Shown: positions 42,784 to 54,262, numbered from the stretch's first letter. The stretch: DNA of 64,000 nucleotides from Actinomyces mediterranea (GCF_900155595.1 NZ_FTPB01000003.1:391990-455989); one strand, 5' to 3'. A program made the numbers and translations. The notes: a model not told the origin generated them from the sequence alone.

Positions 42784-43752
42784 TCAGGCGATCGATAGGG
42801 CAATCCCGTCGAGGATGTCGTGCTCCGAGGTGATGACCTCGTCGAGGCCCCTGCCCTGTGCTGCGGCCTCGTCATCGATTCGGCGCACGATGCGACTCCA
42901 GATGAGGGCGCCCGCCGCGATGACGTCCTCGCGCCCCTCCGGCATGAATCCGAGAGCCGCTTTGACTGGGACCGGCTGATCCACCATGAAGCGGACAGCC
43001 CGGTCGATCTGCTCCGGGGAGAGTCGGGCGGCGTGGATGAGTTCCGGCTGGTAGCTCGTCAATTCGAGGGCCTGAGCAGTCACAGTGGTCACCGTTCCCG
43101 CAACGCCGACGAGTGTTGCGACGCGGTCGAAGTCCACGCTCGTACGTGCATGCTCGAGTTGCTCATCGATCCACTTCGCAGCGCGGTCCTGGGCGTCGGC
43201 GGGAATACCCGCCGCCGGGTCGCAGTCGGAGAAGAACTTCTCAGTGACGCGAACCGCCCCCATGTCAATGGAAATGGCTTGGCGGACACGGGTATCGCCG
43301 AGGACCAGTTCCGTCGAACCGCCGCCGATGTCGACGACCAGCATCGGCGCGGGCGTATCGGCATCGAGTCCGCACACCGCTCCCATGAAGGAAAGCGCTG
43401 CCTCTTCGGTTCCCTCGACGACTTCGGGATCGACTCCGAGGACGGTGCGCACGGCGTCGACGAATTCCAGCCGGTTACTCGCATCGCGCATCGCCGAGGT
43501 GCCGACGAAGCGCAGCGCTGTCGCCCCCAGGCGGTGGATCATCCGCTCATATTCGACGACGGCATCAATGGTGCGGTCGATCGCAGCGGGGTCGAGACGG
43601 CCCGTACGATCGACTCCCTGCCCGAGTCGAACGATCCGCATCTGCCGCGTAATATCGATGAGCGTCGTCGCGCCGTTCCCGTCGGTATGCGCATCTGCTA
43701 CGAGGAGACGGATGGAGTTTGTTCCACAATCGATTGCTGCTACTCGAGTCAC
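42784..43752 (-). CDS. Ppx/GppA-family exopolyphosphatase
   Basis: The 322-residue protein has the ASKHA phosphatase fold with VAAIDCGTNSIRLLVAD, FVGTSAMRDASN, VVEGTEEAALSF and the P-loop VVDIGGGSTELVLG. It hydrolyses polyphosphate or pppGpp. In actinobacteria it follows ftsB and DUF501, as here. Its stop is 11 bases from the phosphatase gene stop on the other strand. Confidence 0.92.
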   Translation of the reverse strand: MTRVAAIDCGTNSIRLLVADAHTDGNGATTLIDITRQMRIVRLGQGVDRTGRLDPAAIDRTIDAVVEYERMIHRLGATALRFVGTSAMRDASNRLEFVDAVRTVLGVDPEVVEGTEEAALSFMGAVCGLDADTPAPMLVVDIGGGSTELVLGDTRVRQAISIDMGAVRVTEKFFSDCDPAAGIPADAQDRAAKWIDEQLEHARTSVDFDRVATLVGVAGTVTTVTAQALELTSYQPELIHAARLSPEQIDRAVRFMVDQPVPVKAALGFMPEGREDVIAAGALIWSRIVRRIDDEAAAQGRGLDEVITSEHDILDGIALSIA

Positions 43753-43831
43753 CCGTCTATTTTCCCACAGGCGCCCGTCGTCTTCGCCGATGCCCGGCCC
43801 ATTGATGGGCGATTCTCCCCGTCGCCACGCT

Positions 43832-44347
43832 TCAGCAGGAGCAGCGGTCGACGCTCCACATACCGCGCTCGGCCATCACCGCAAGCGCGAGATCCCCGAT
43901 GGGATTGACGCCGGGGCCCGCCGCGAGGGCGTGGCCGACGAGGGCGTGAAGGCATTTGACGCGCGTCGGCATGCCCCCGGCTGACACCCCCGCGATCTCG
44001 GGGACGTCTCCGAGTCGTTGGCGTCGGGCGATGTAGTCGCGGTGCGCGGACTCGTAGGCGGCGGCAAGGCGCTCATCGTTGAGAAGAAGCGCATTATACT
44101 CCTCCATGAGGTGCTCGGCCTCCAGGGTGGAGCAGGCGCGCACAATGGGCGGGCACGTGAGGTAGAAGGTTGTGGGGAACGGGGAACCGTCTTCAAGCCT
44201 GGGCGCAGTCGTCACCACTGTCGGACGCCCGCACACGCAGCGGGCGCCGATCGCCACGACTCCTCGGGGCACGCGGTCGAGCTGCTCGTGCAGCACCTCG
44301 ATATCGGAGGCGGTGGGGGCAGCGGGGTCGCGGGGCACGGATGTCAC
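43832..44347 (-). CDS. DUF501-family protein
   Basis: A 171-residue cytosolic protein of the conserved actinobacterial family, with CVCGRPTVVTTAPRLEDGSPFPTTFYLTCP, ACSTLEAEHLMEEY and GGMPTRVKCLHALVGHALAAGPGVNPIGD. The several Cys/His residues may bind metal. GTG 44347 with GAGGAG upstream is preferred over the longer frame that enters ftsB. The position between ftsB and ppx is the usual one. The biochemical role is unknown. Confidence 0.9.
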   Translation of the reverse strand: MTSVPRDPAAPTASDIEVLHEQLDRVPRGVVAIGARCVCGRPTVVTTAPRLEDGSPFPTTFYLTCPPIVRACSTLEAEHLMEEYNALLLNDERLAAAYESAHRDYIARRQRLGDVPEIAGVSAGGMPTRVKCLHALVGHALAAGPGVNPIGDLALAVMAERGMWSVDRCSC

Positions 44348-44375
44348 GGGGTCTCCTCGGGGGTCAGTGTCCGGA

Positions 44376-45122
44376 TTATTCACCCGATTGGGCCGCCGAG
44401 TCGACGCCGGACTGCACGCCCGACTGAGAGTCGGCGACGGCGAGCGGCGCCTCATCGGCTTCGCGCAACAGGATACCGACTACCTGCACCCACGGTCGTG
44501 CGGGTCCCCGCACTTCGGCGGCGCTCACCTGCGCCTGATCGAGGTAGTCGTCTCCCGGGTCGACAACCGTGTACTGGGTTTCGCCGGGCTTGACGTATCC
44601 CAGGCGGGCCCTCGCCTGGGAGGCGATGTACTCGGGGTCCTCCCACAGTTCGAGTTGCTCGCGCATATTCGCATTGCGCTGCTCGGCCGCCGCCACGCGC
44701 GCCCGGATATCGCGGTAGTCCTGTTCCTGGCGCCACCAGTCGTACAGGTTCGGCACGAGGAGGAAGGCGAGGACCCCCGCCAGGAGCACGGTGGTGAATA
44801 GCCTCGTAGAGATCTCCAGGCCGCCGATCGTGAAACTCTTCGAATCGTTGATGCGCTTGGCGCGAGCCTCGTCACGACCCGCATCGTGACCGAGACGCGA
44901 GGTCGAGGTTCTCGGCCGCGATGCCGAGCGCCCGCGGTCGCGTTTGGCGCCGGATGCGGATGACGCCGCGGTGCGCGTCTCGCGGCTGGTCCTGTGGCTC
45001 TTGGCCTTCGCATCTCCTCCGCCTTTGCCCGCAGCGGATGCGGAGCGACAAGCGGACGACCCCGTGGTGCGCGAGGGTCGTCGGGGCGCATGGGGGCGTC
45101 CTGGGCGCTCGTTGGAAGACAT
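44376..45122 (-). CDS. Septum formation initiator (FtsB/DivIC-like)
   Basis: A bitopic division protein of 248 residues: a long basic, disordered N-terminus (about 105 residues, R/S/A-rich), one helix (FTTVLLAGVLAFLLVPNLY), then a coiled coil (QEQDYRDIRARVAAAEQRNANMREQLELWEDPEYIASQARARLGYVKPGE) with the family ending. It joins FtsL and FtsQ in the divisome. It lies downstream of eno, with a strong terminator between them. Confidence 0.88.
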   Translation of the reverse strand: MSSNERPGRPHAPRRPSRTTGSSACRSASAAGKGGGDAKAKSHRTSRETRTAASSASGAKRDRGRSASRPRTSTSRLGHDAGRDEARAKRINDSKSFTIGGLEISTRLFTTVLLAGVLAFLLVPNLYDWWRQEQDYRDIRARVAAAEQRNANMREQLELWEDPEYIASQARARLGYVKPGETQYTVVDPGDDYLDQAQVSAAEVRGPARPWVQVVGILLREADEAPLAVADSQSGVQSGVDSAAQSGE

Positions 45123-45222
45123 GCGTCAATCGTGCCCCAGTCGACTGTCCGCCGCTCGCCGATGCGGCGGCATGTCGAACCGAGCCCCTGTGATCTTGTC
45201 GTAGACGCGCCTCGGAATACGC

Positions 45223-45254
45223 GGGTGCCCCGGGCCAATCGGCCCGGGGCACCC
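45223..45254. terminator. Terminator after enolase gene
   Basis: GGGTGCCCCGGGCC (45223-45236) pairs perfectly with GGCCCGGGGCACCC (45241-45254) around AATC. It lies 38 bases downstream of the eno stop on the minus strand, and ftsB starts beyond it. Confidence 0.8.
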
Positions 45255-45291
45255 AGTGGTTCACGCGTTGGGACGCGCTGTCCTCAGCGCG

Positions 45292-46608
<1,317 letters not shown>

Positions 46609-46808
46609 TCAAGTCTAACGGTAGTACCTCAACGGCCTTGAGGCCTAGCCTAGCCGTAAGCGTGAGTCATTTGACCGACTTTGAGTCCGCCGATGACACA
46701 TTTCCCGCGCAGTAGACATTGGTCCCGGGCGCGTCACCACTGCTCGAGTCGTCGGTCACTTCCAGCGGGAGAGGGCATGCGGCGGTTCATCCGCGCTCCG
46801 CCGAGCGC

Positions 46809-47369
46809 TCACTCGCCCTCGGCGGCGCTGAGCGACGCGGAGTCGACGACATCTGCGAAGAGTGGGAGCAGATTCGCCCCGGTGGTGGGGTCGACGGTGC
46901 CGTAGCGCGGATTGATGACGACGCTCTGATTCGCCAGGATCTGCTCATACGCCTCCGAAATGGCGGGCGCGGCGGAGGCGCCGAGTTCATTGAACTGACT
47001 GACGGCGATGGTCTGACGGAAGATGTCGCGCATGACGGTGCCGAGTTCTTCTTCGGGCGCCACAATGCGGCCCGCATCGACCAGTGTCTGGACATAGGCG
47101 TCAACAGCCTCGTCGGAGATGTCGAGACCGAGTTCGCGCGCGAGGTCGATCTGACTCACAGCACCGGGGATCGCATTGGCGAAGGTGGGACGTTCGAGAC
47201 GATTACCGGTGAGCTCCGCGTACTGCTCCACGCCTTCGGTGATATCGGCCTCCGAGTAGGCGACGCCGTTGACGATGACGGCCGCGCCGGGATGGGCTGA
47301 GCACGCTCCCAAACCGCAGACTACCGTTACGACTGCGGCGGCCACTGCCGCTTTCTTCACACTGAACAC
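46809..47369 (-). CDS. SurA_N-like lipoprotein
   Basis: This is a 186-residue exported lipoprotein with lipobox-like CGLGACSAH. The mature part (AAVIVNGVAYSEADITEGVEQY..., ELGLDISDEAVDAYV) resembles the SurA N-terminal chaperone domain without a PPIase domain. Proteins of this kind often lie between mfd and eno in actinobacteria. GTG 47369 has GGGAGG upstream. It may assist folding of exported proteins. Confidence 0.75.
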   Translation of the reverse strand: MFSVKKAAVAAAVVTVVCGLGACSAHPGAAVIVNGVAYSEADITEGVEQYAELTGNRLERPTFANAIPGAVSQIDLARELGLDISDEAVDAYVQTLVDAGRIVAPEEELGTVMRDIFRQTIAVSQFNELGASAAPAISEAYEQILANQSVVINPRYGTVDPTTGANLLPLFADVVDSASLSAAEGE

Positions 47370-47481
47370 GTGGTTCCTCCCTCATGGCGGCCACAACCGG
47401 CCGCGTCCAGTCTAGTCCCCGATCCCGCTGCCGTGGTGGAGTGATCATCGGGGCGCCCACACGGGTGATGCATTCGGCGGG

Positions 47482-50400
47482 CTACTCGCCGAAGGGGACG
47501 AGGACCTTCGTCACGAGGGTCTCCACCCATTCGAGGAGAGCCTCATCGGTGAGGGGGGCGCCCCCGATCCGCGCAGTAGTCGGAACGGGTACGAGGACTT
47601 GGCGCACCGCAGCCTTGATGACGCTGCCCGGGTGGAGGCGCTTGAGCCTCATCACCTGGGAATCGCGCAACTCCACCGGGTTGATGCGCACATACTTACC
47701 CTGCGTGACGACCTCCTCGAGGCCTGACGCCCGAAGCGTGCGCCTCAGCCGGGCAACGGCGAAAAGCAACTCGACCTCGCGCGGCGGTGTGCCGTAGCGG
47801 TCGACGAGTTCCTCGCGTACATCGGCCTCCTGCTCAGGTGATGAGACGGCGGCGATCTTCGCATACACCTCCAGACGCAGTCTCTCCCCCGGCACATAGG
47901 ACTCCGGAATATGGGCGTCGACCGTCAGATCGAGGCGCACATCCTTCTTCTCCTCGGGGGCCTCCCCCCTGAAAGCGGCGACAGCCTCAGCGACCATGCG
48001 CACATACAGGTCGAAACCGACGCCCTCGACATGGCCCGATTGGGCCCCGCCCAGGAGATTGCCCGCTCCCCGAATCTCCAGATCTTTCTGCGCGACTGCG
48101 AGACCCGCCCCCAGATCCGTATTCGATGCAATCGTGGTGAGGCGCTCATGAGCGGTCTGCGTCAACGTCTTGTCGCCCGGGTAGAAGAAGTAGGCGTAAG
48201 CGCGCTCGCGACCGCGGCCCACCCGTCCACGCAGCTGGTGGAGTTGGGAGAGCCCGAAGACATCCGCGCGATCCACGATGAGGGTATTCGCATTCGAAAT
48301 GTCGAGCCCCGTCTCCACGATCGTCGTGCACACGAGGACGTCGAACTCGTGATTCCAAAAATCAATGATCACCTGCTCCAACTGGTGCTCTGACAACTTG
48401 CCGTGGGCGACGCGGACCCTCGCCTCGGGAACGAGGGACTGGACGTGAGCGGCCACCGAATTGATAGAGTCGACACGGTTGTGGACGTAGAACACCTGCC
48501 CGTCGCGCAGCAGCTCCCTGCGGATCGCAGCGCTCACCTGGGCGTCGGTGAAGGCTCCGACGAAGGTGAGGACCGGCTGGCGTTCCTCGGGCGGAGTCTG
48601 CAGGATTGACATCTCCCGGATCCCGGAGACCGCCATCTCCAACGTCCTGGGGATCGGCGTCGCCGACATCGACAAAACGTCGACATCGGTGCGCAACGCC
48701 TTGAGGGTCTCTTTGTGCTCGACACCGAAGCGCTGCTCCTCATCAATGACCACGAGGCCGAGGTCCTTGAAGGACACCGCACCCGTCAGAAGCGAATGAG
48801 TGCCGATGACGAGGTCGATGGCGCCCGAGGCGAGACCCGCCTTCACTTCCTCCGCTTCCTTAACGGTGGAGAAACGCGACAGGGAGCCGATCGTCACGGG
48901 GAATCCCGCGTAGCGCTCCGTGAAGGTCTCGACGTGCTGGGTGACGAGCAGCGTCGTCGGGACGAGGACCGCGACTTGCTTGCCATCCTGGATCGCCTTG
49001 AATGCGGCGCGCACTGCGATCTCCGTCTTCCCATAGCCGACGTCGCCGGTGAGGAGGCGATCCATCGGCGTGGGCTTCTCCATATCCGCCTTCACCTCGT
49101 CGATCGTCACCAGCTGATCGGGAGTCTCCACGTAGGGGAAGGCGTCTTCGAGCTCGTGCTGCCACGGCGTATCCGGACAGAAGGCGTGCCCCTTGGTCGC
49201 CTGACGCGCTGCGTACAGGCGGATAAGTTCCTTCGCGATCTCATTGACCGCTTTCTTCGCGCGGGCCTTCGTCTTCGCCCACTCTGCGCCGCCCATCTTC
49301 GTCAGAGTCGGCTGATCGGAACCCGTGTAGCGAGAGATCTGATCGAGGCTGTCAGTCGGCACGTACAGCCGATCGCCGGGCTGTCCCCTCTTCGAGGGCG
49401 CGTATTCGAGGACCAGGTAGTCGCGCGTCACCGCGGCATCGCCCCGCCCCATGGTCCGCGACGCGAGTTCGATGAATCGTCCAATACCGTGCTGATCGTG
49501 AACGATGTAGTCGCCCGGGTGCAGGGACAGCGGGTCGATCCCCTTGCGCCGCCTCGATGGCATGCGCCGCATATCGCGGGTCGACGCGCCTGAGCGCCCC
49601 GTCAGGTCGCCCTCTGTGAGGATCGCGAACCTGAGAGCGGGGGCGATGAAGCCGCTTCCCGACTGCGCGGTCGTCACGGTGACGACCCCCGGATCGGGCG
49701 CGGAGTCGATGTCGTCGACAAGGGACGTTGCGACGCCGACGTCGGTGAGGATGGAAGCGATGCGCCTGCCCGGACCGGGCCCCTCTGTTGTGACGACGAG
49801 GCGCCATCCATCGCGCGCAAGAGAGGCGAGGTCACGGCACGCGGCCTCGAAGTCCCCCCGATAGGGGCGCACGTCGCGGGCGCCTGCCTTCATGAGCGTG
49901 GAGGATACGACGATCGGTGCGGCGTCGGCGCCCGCATCCTCGTCGGTGTTGGACAGGGCGTCCGCCAATTCTGCGGGCGGCAGAGCCGTGACCTGCCACC
50001 ACGGCCTCGAATCGGACTCCCACAGCTCGGCGAAGTCGAGGAAGGAGGCGTCGCCCGCCTCAATGGGGACATCCGCTCCCCCGGCGGCGGCCGACCATGC
50101 GGCTGTGAGGAACTCCTGCGTCGTCGCGACGAGGTCGTCGGCGCGAGCCCGGATCCTCTCCGGTTCGATGGCGATGATGGGCGATTCGGCAGGGATGAGA
50201 TCGATGAGGCGCTCCATGCCGCGCGACAGCACCGGTGCGAGGGATTCGATGCCCGGGGCGGCGATCCCCTCCGACGCGAGCGACAGCATCTGCGCAGCGC
50301 CCGGGAGGGTGTCGACGAGTTCTCGCGCCCGGATCCTTACCGCCCTCGTCAAGAGGAGCTCGCGACAGGCGGTCGCCCACACCCCCTGGCGCACATCGCC

Positions 50401-51063
50401 CAGGGTGCGCTGATCCTGGATGGAGAATGCACGGATCTCGTCGACCTCGTCGCCCCACAGTTCGATGCGCAGGGGGTGGGCCTCCTGCGGGGGGAAGACG
50501 TCGAAGATCCCGCCGCGCACGCTGAACTGTCCACGTCCCTCCACCATGTCGGTGCGCGTATAGCCGAGGTCGGCGAGTCTTGCCGCGAGGTCGGGCAGAT
50601 CCACACGATCCCCGACTCGCACCCGCACTGGTTCGAGGTCGCCCAACCCCGCGATGACGGGTTGGAGGAATGCGCGGATGGGCACGACGAGGATGCGGAT
50701 CGGCCCCGCATGGGCATCCCCGGCGACCGGGTGGGCAAGTCTGCGCAGCACCGCGATACGGCGCGCCATCGTGTCGACCTGCGGGGAGAGGCGCTCATGC
50801 GGGAGGGTCTCCCATGAGGGCAACATGTCGACGCCTTCGCTCCACGACCGCAGGGCCGCCGTCAGCTGGTCCGCCTCGCGGCCGGTCGCCGTCACCACGA
50901 CGAGGGGGGTGCATCCCGCATGCGCGGCGAGCGCGCTGATCGCAGCCGCCCGCAGGCCGACGGGGGCGACGAGGACGCCGGAGCGGCCCGAGGCGATGGA
51001 TCCGCTCGCCCGGTCGATCGCAACATCGGATGAGATGAGTGCTGAGAGTCCTGTCAGTCTCAC
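47482..51063 (-). CDS. mfd: Transcription-repair coupling factor
   Basis: Mfd removes RNA polymerase stalled at lesions and recruits UvrA. The 1193-residue protein has the UvrB-like N-terminal module, the CarD-like RNA polymerase interaction domain (LHPGDYIVHDQHGIGRF, GDRLYVPTDSLDQISRY, residues about 500-570), the RecG-like helicase with LTGDVGYGKTE and VIDEEQRFGVEHKE, the QLHQLRGRVGRGRERAYAYF motif VI block and the C-terminal TRCF domain. The length is normal. It follows pth closely. Confidence 0.96.
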   Translation of the reverse strand: MRLTGLSALISSDVAIDRASGSIASGRSGVLVAPVGLRAAAISALAAHAGCTPLVVVTATGREADQLTAALRSWSEGVDMLPSWETLPHERLSPQVDTMARRIAVLRRLAHPVAGDAHAGPIRILVVPIRAFLQPVIAGLGDLEPVRVRVGDRVDLPDLAARLADLGYTRTDMVEGRGQFSVRGGIFDVFPPQEAHPLRIELWGDEVDEIRAFSIQDQRTLGDVRQGVWATACRELLLTRAVRIRARELVDTLPGAAQMLSLASEGIAAPGIESLAPVLSRGMERLIDLIPAESPIIAIEPERIRARADDLVATTQEFLTAAWSAAAGGADVPIEAGDASFLDFAELWESDSRPWWQVTALPPAELADALSNTDEDAGADAAPIVVSSTLMKAGARDVRPYRGDFEAACRDLASLARDGWRLVVTTEGPGPGRRIASILTDVGVATSLVDDIDSAPDPGVVTVTTAQSGSGFIAPALRFAILTEGDLTGRSGASTRDMRRMPSRRRKGIDPLSLHPGDYIVHDQHGIGRFIELASRTMGRGDAAVTRDYLVLEYAPSKRGQPGDRLYVPTDSLDQISRYTGSDQPTLTKMGGAEWAKTKARAKKAVNEIAKELIRLYAARQATKGHAFCPDTPWQHELEDAFPYVETPDQLVTIDEVKADMEKPTPMDRLLTGDVGYGKTEIAVRAAFKAIQDGKQVAVLVPTTLLVTQHVETFTERYAGFPVTIGSLSRFSTVKEAEEVKAGLASGAIDLVIGTHSLLTGAVSFKDLGLVVIDEEQRFGVEHKETLKALRTDVDVLSMSATPIPRTLEMAVSGIREMSILQTPPEERQPVLTFVGAFTDAQVSAAIRRELLRDGQVFYVHNRVDSINSVAAHVQSLVPEARVRVAHGKLSEHQLEQVIIDFWNHEFDVLVCTTIVETGLDISNANTLIVDRADVFGLSQLHQLRGRVGRGRERAYAYFFYPGDKTLTQTAHERLTTIASNTDLGAGLAVAQKDLEIRGAGNLLGGAQSGHVEGVGFDLYVRMVAEAVAAFRGEAPEEKKDVRLDLTVDAHIPESYVPGERLRLEVYAKIAAVSSPEQEADVREELVDRYGTPPREVELLFAVARLRRTLRASGLEEVVTQGKYVRINPVELRDSQVMRLKRLHPGSVIKAAVRQVLVPVPTTARIGGAPLTDEALLEWVETLVTKVLVPFGE

Positions 51064-51066
51064 GGC

Positions 51067-51678
51067 TTATCGCCCCGCGTTCGCACTGTGGAGGGTCTGT
51101 TGGGCGGTGGTGAATCCGCCGGTCACGATGTCTTCAACGACATCCGCCGCCTTCTCGAATGTCACATCCCACTCAGCGCGGTCCTTCAGTCCGATCGTGG
51201 CGAGCACGAAGTCGGCAGGATCCTGCCTGCCCGGCGGGCGTCCGATACCGATACGCAGGCGGTGGTAGTCCTTCGTGCCGAGGACGTGTGAGAGGGACTT
51301 GAGACCGTTGTGTCCGCCTTCGCCGCCCCCCCTCTTGAGACGCAGTTCATGGGCGGGAAGATCAAGGTCGTCGTGGATGACGAGGAGGCGGTCGGGGGTG
51401 ATCGATAAGAAGCGCATGAGTCGGCCGATCGGGCCGCCCGAAGTATTCATATAGGAGTCCGACACCGCGATGACCGCCTTAGGTCCGGGTACTCCGCCCG
51501 CTCCGACCCCCAGGCGGATGTCTGCGGTGTGCGTACCCGAGCCGTGCGCCCGCAGCGACGCGCTTCCTCTGCGCGCGAGGACGTCCACCGTCAGGCGTCC
51601 GACATTATGCCGGGTGATGGCGTAGTGGGCGCCGGGGTTCCCGAGTCCGACGACGAGCCAGGGAGACGATGCACTCAT
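51067..51678 (-). CDS. pth: Peptidyl-tRNA hydrolase
   Basis: Pth recycles tRNA by cleaving peptidyl-tRNA. The 203-residue enzyme shows VVGLGNPGAHYAITRHNVG with the catalytic His, SDSYMNTSGGPIGRLM, VIHDDLDLP and KRGGGEGGHNGLKS. ATG 51678 fits the family start. It lies three bases before mfd, so the two are probably co-transcribed. Confidence 0.95.
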   Translation of the reverse strand: MSASSPWLVVGLGNPGAHYAITRHNVGRLTVDVLARRGSASLRAHGSGTHTADIRLGVGAGGVPGPKAVIAVSDSYMNTSGGPIGRLMRFLSITPDRLLVIHDDLDLPAHELRLKRGGGEGGHNGLKSLSHVLGTKDYHRLRIGIGRPPGRQDPADFVLATIGLKDRAEWDVTFEKAADVVEDIVTGGFTTAQQTLHSANAGR

Positions 51679-51826
51679 GGCGTCGATTCTGTCACGACTG
51701 CCGCCCCGAGTACCCCATCGGAGCAGGACACAGGGAGGAAGTGTGGGGCATGGCATCATCGGGCGCCGATCCGCACCTGTGTGCCGCTACGATGAACGGA
51801 CGACGTCCCAGATGTGAAGGTGCCCG

Positions 51827-52375
51827 ATGTTCCTCCCGCAGCGCATGCCCGGCCACGATTGGCTGGGAGTCGTCGTCGCCATCCCGGAGCCGTGGGTCAC
51901 CGAGCTCACCGACTTGCGCCTGCGCCTGGGCGACCTGCAGGGGGCCATGGTGCCCGCTCATATCACGATCCTCCCGCCGACCTCGCTGCCCACCGATCAG
52001 CGCCCCGATATCATCCGCCACCTGCGTGAAGTCGCCAAGCATCATCGTCCGTTCCGCATCACCCTCAAGGGGGCGGACTCCTTTCGCCCCGTCTCGCAGG
52101 TCGCCTTCCTCGAGTTGTCCGAAGGAGCGGCGCAGTGCACGCAGCTCGCCGACGATGTGCGCACCCCTCCCCTCGACGACGTTCGGCGATTCCCGTACCA
52201 CCCGCATGTCACCCTCGCCCAGGATGTCGACGACCCCGCCCTCGACCTCGCCGTCGATGTGGGCGAGCAATTCGAGGCGTCATGGATGGTCCCGGGGTTC
52301 AGGCTCGACCGCGTCGACGAGAACGGCATGTATCAGACGATGGCGCTCTTCGACTTCGAAGCTACGACGCCCTGA
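51827..52375 (+). CDS. 2'-5' RNA ligase superfamily (2H phosphoesterase) protein
   Basis: This 182-residue protein has the two HxT/S motifs that define the 2H fold: AHITIL near residue 44 and HPHVTLA near residue 126. Such enzymes act on 2',3'-cyclic phosphates or related bonds. It starts about 150 bases from pth, in the opposite direction, and is followed 20 bases later by an acyltransferase. The substrate is unknown. Confidence 0.85.
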   Translation: MFLPQRMPGHDWLGVVVAIPEPWVTELTDLRLRLGDLQGAMVPAHITILPPTSLPTDQRPDIIRHLREVAKHHRPFRITLKGADSFRPVSQVAFLELSEGAAQCTQLADDVRTPPLDDVRRFPYHPHVTLAQDVDDPALDLAVDVGEQFEASWMVPGFRLDRVDENGMYQTMALFDFEATTP

Positions 52376-52395
52376 GCCGCTGTTACACTCCGACC

Positions 52396-53460
52396 ATGCG
52401 AGCACGCGACGCCTCCATCGACATCGTCAGGGGTGTCGCCATCATCCTCATCGTCGTCGGCCATGTCCTGCGCGGCCTCGCCAATGCCTCGGTCTTCCCC
52501 TCTGACGCGCCCCTCTTCCTGACTGCGGACCGGGGGCTGTACATGGTTCACCTCGCCCTCTTCGCTTTCGCCGCGGGACTCATGGTTCCCGGGAGCCTGT
52601 CGTCGCGCACGCCGGGAGCGTATCTTCGTCGTCGTCTCGTCGAATTCGCGTGGATTTACGTACTCTGGTCCCTGATCCAGGGGCTCATGCAATATGCGCT
52701 CGCCGGGTCGGTGAACACGGAACGCTCCCTCGCCTCGGTGTTCATGCTGTGGAAGCCCGCGAATCAGATGTGGTTCATCCCCTGGATCGCGCTCATGAGC
52801 GTGGGAGCGGCGCTCATCCAGCCGTGGCGCACTCGAGGGCGAACGGCGGCGACCCTCGTCGCTGCGATCGCGGTCAGCCTAGCAATGTGGGGGGTCTTCG
52901 GGCCGTTCATCTTCGCCCAGGGGCTGGGGCTGACGATCTTCTATTCGGTCGGCGCCTGCACGGGACTCGCCGGATATGCGAAGGCCCGCAGGCGCATCGG
53001 CGTCGTCGGCATGCTCGTACTCTCAGCTATCGCGCTCACCGCATACATCGCGATCATCGTCGTGACGGTGCCGAGTGCGCCCACGACCTCGCACATCGAT
53101 CGGACGCCGCAGTCAGTCATCCTCGGATTCGTCGCCGCATGGCTGGCAGTCATCGGAATCGTCGCAGCCTCGATCCTTATCGAGCCATTCGTGCCGCTCG
53201 CCCGTCCGCTCGCGTATTGCGGGCGCCAATCAATGGTGATCTTCCTGGCACACACGATGACGCTCGCCGCGACGCGGATAGTCCTCCTCCGCCTTCACAT
53301 CGACTCCGCCGCCGCCCATATCGTCCTCGGCATTGCGGGAGGAGTTATCGGCGCAGTCGTGCTCCACTGGGCGACGAGACGGTGGCTCCCCTGGCTGTGG
53401 GCCGCGCCAAGGGCTCTCCACCGGACGCTGGATCGTTCAACGCGTTCTCAGAGTCGGTAG
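52396..53460 (+). CDS. Acyltransferase 3 family membrane protein
   Basis: This 354-residue protein has about ten helices and begins ASIDIVRGVAIILIVVGHVLRG, the usual opening of OafA-like acyltransferases with the catalytic His. PANQMWFIPWIALMSVGAAL is the WxL segment. It probably acetylates a surface sugar or lipid, and the polysaccharide locus is 10 kb away. ATG 52396 was chosen since earlier frame codons lie in the 2H gene. It overlaps xth at the 3' ends by 13 bases. Confidence 0.85.
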   Translation: MRARDASIDIVRGVAIILIVVGHVLRGLANASVFPSDAPLFLTADRGLYMVHLALFAFAAGLMVPGSLSSRTPGAYLRRRLVEFAWIYVLWSLIQGLMQYALAGSVNTERSLASVFMLWKPANQMWFIPWIALMSVGAALIQPWRTRGRTAATLVAAIAVSLAMWGVFGPFIFAQGLGLTIFYSVGACTGLAGYAKARRRIGVVGMLVLSAIALTAYIAIIVVTVPSAPTTSHIDRTPQSVILGFVAAWLAVIGIVAASILIEPFVPLARPLAYCGRQSMVIFLAHTMTLAATRIVLLRLHIDSAAAHIVLGIAGGVIGAVVLHWATRRWLPWLWAAPRALHRTLDRSTRSQSR

Positions 53461-54260
53461 TCGACGATGACGGGTGCGTGGTCGGAGAAGCGCCTGTCGT
53501 ACGAGTCGGCACGTCCGATGGAGTAGTCAAGCGCAGCGTCAGCGAGTCGGGGCGTCGCATAGTGGTAGTCGATCCGCCAGCCCGTGTCATTGTCAAAGGC
53601 CTTGCCGCGCCATGACCACCACGAATACGGCCCCTGCACATCGCCCGCGAGATCGCGGACCACATCGCGCCAGCCCGCATCCACCCAATCGTTGAGGAAC
53701 ACGATCTCTTCGTCGAGCACGCCCGCCCTCTTATTGTGGTTCGGCGTCCAATTCTTGATGTCAGCCCGCGAGCGCACAATATTGAAATCGCCGCAGACCA
53801 AGGATTGCACACCCGATTCGGCGTCCGTGTACAGTTCGCTCATGCGCGCCCCGATGCGCGGCAGGTGCGCCATTTTCGCGTCCTGTTTCGCACTGTCCTT
53901 CTCGCCGGAGTGGAAGTAGGCGGAGACGAGGCGAATGGTCTCGCCCTCGCCCATGCGGGCATGGGCCTCCGCCCAGCGCCCCGAATCGGCGTCGGTCTCC
54001 GCGTCATCGAGGCCGAGGCGAATCGAGGCGATCTCGACGGCACCCGAGCGCACTGCAATGGCGACGCCCGCTCGCCCCTTGATGCGGCTCGGTTCGGCGA
54101 CGAGGTCCCACGCGCCGCCGAGGATATCCGCCGTGATCGACGGCTCGGCGCGCACCTCCTGCATGAGGAGGACATCGGGGGAGGCCTGGTCGATCCAGTC
54201 GAGGAAGCCGCGCCTATGAGCGGCGCGGATGCCATTGAGGTTGATGCTCGCGACTCGCAT
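53448..54260 (-). CDS. xth: Exodeoxyribonuclease III
   Basis: This is an AP endonuclease/3'-5' exonuclease of base excision repair, 270 residues. Motifs: ASINLNGIRAAHRRG, MQEVRAE, LVSAYFHSGEKDSAKQDAK, VCGDFNIVRSRADIKNW and RRFSDHAPVIVDY with the catalytic SDH. CAGGAG ahead of ATG 54260 sets the start. It overlaps the argB stop region, so the three genes OTC-argB-xth may be one operon. Confidence 0.92.
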   Translation of the reverse strand: MRVASINLNGIRAAHRRGFLDWIDQASPDVLLMQEVRAEPSITADILGGAWDLVAEPSRIKGRAGVAIAVRSGAVEIASIRLGLDDAETDADSGRWAEAHARMGEGETIRLVSAYFHSGEKDSAKQDAKMAHLPRIGARMSELYTDAESGVQSLVCGDFNIVRSRADIKNWTPNHNKRAGVLDEEIVFLNDWVDAGWRDVVRDLAGDVQGPYSWWSWRGKAFDNDTGWRIDYHYATPRLADAALDYSIGRADSYDRRFSDHAPVIVDYRL

Positions 54261-54262
54261 GA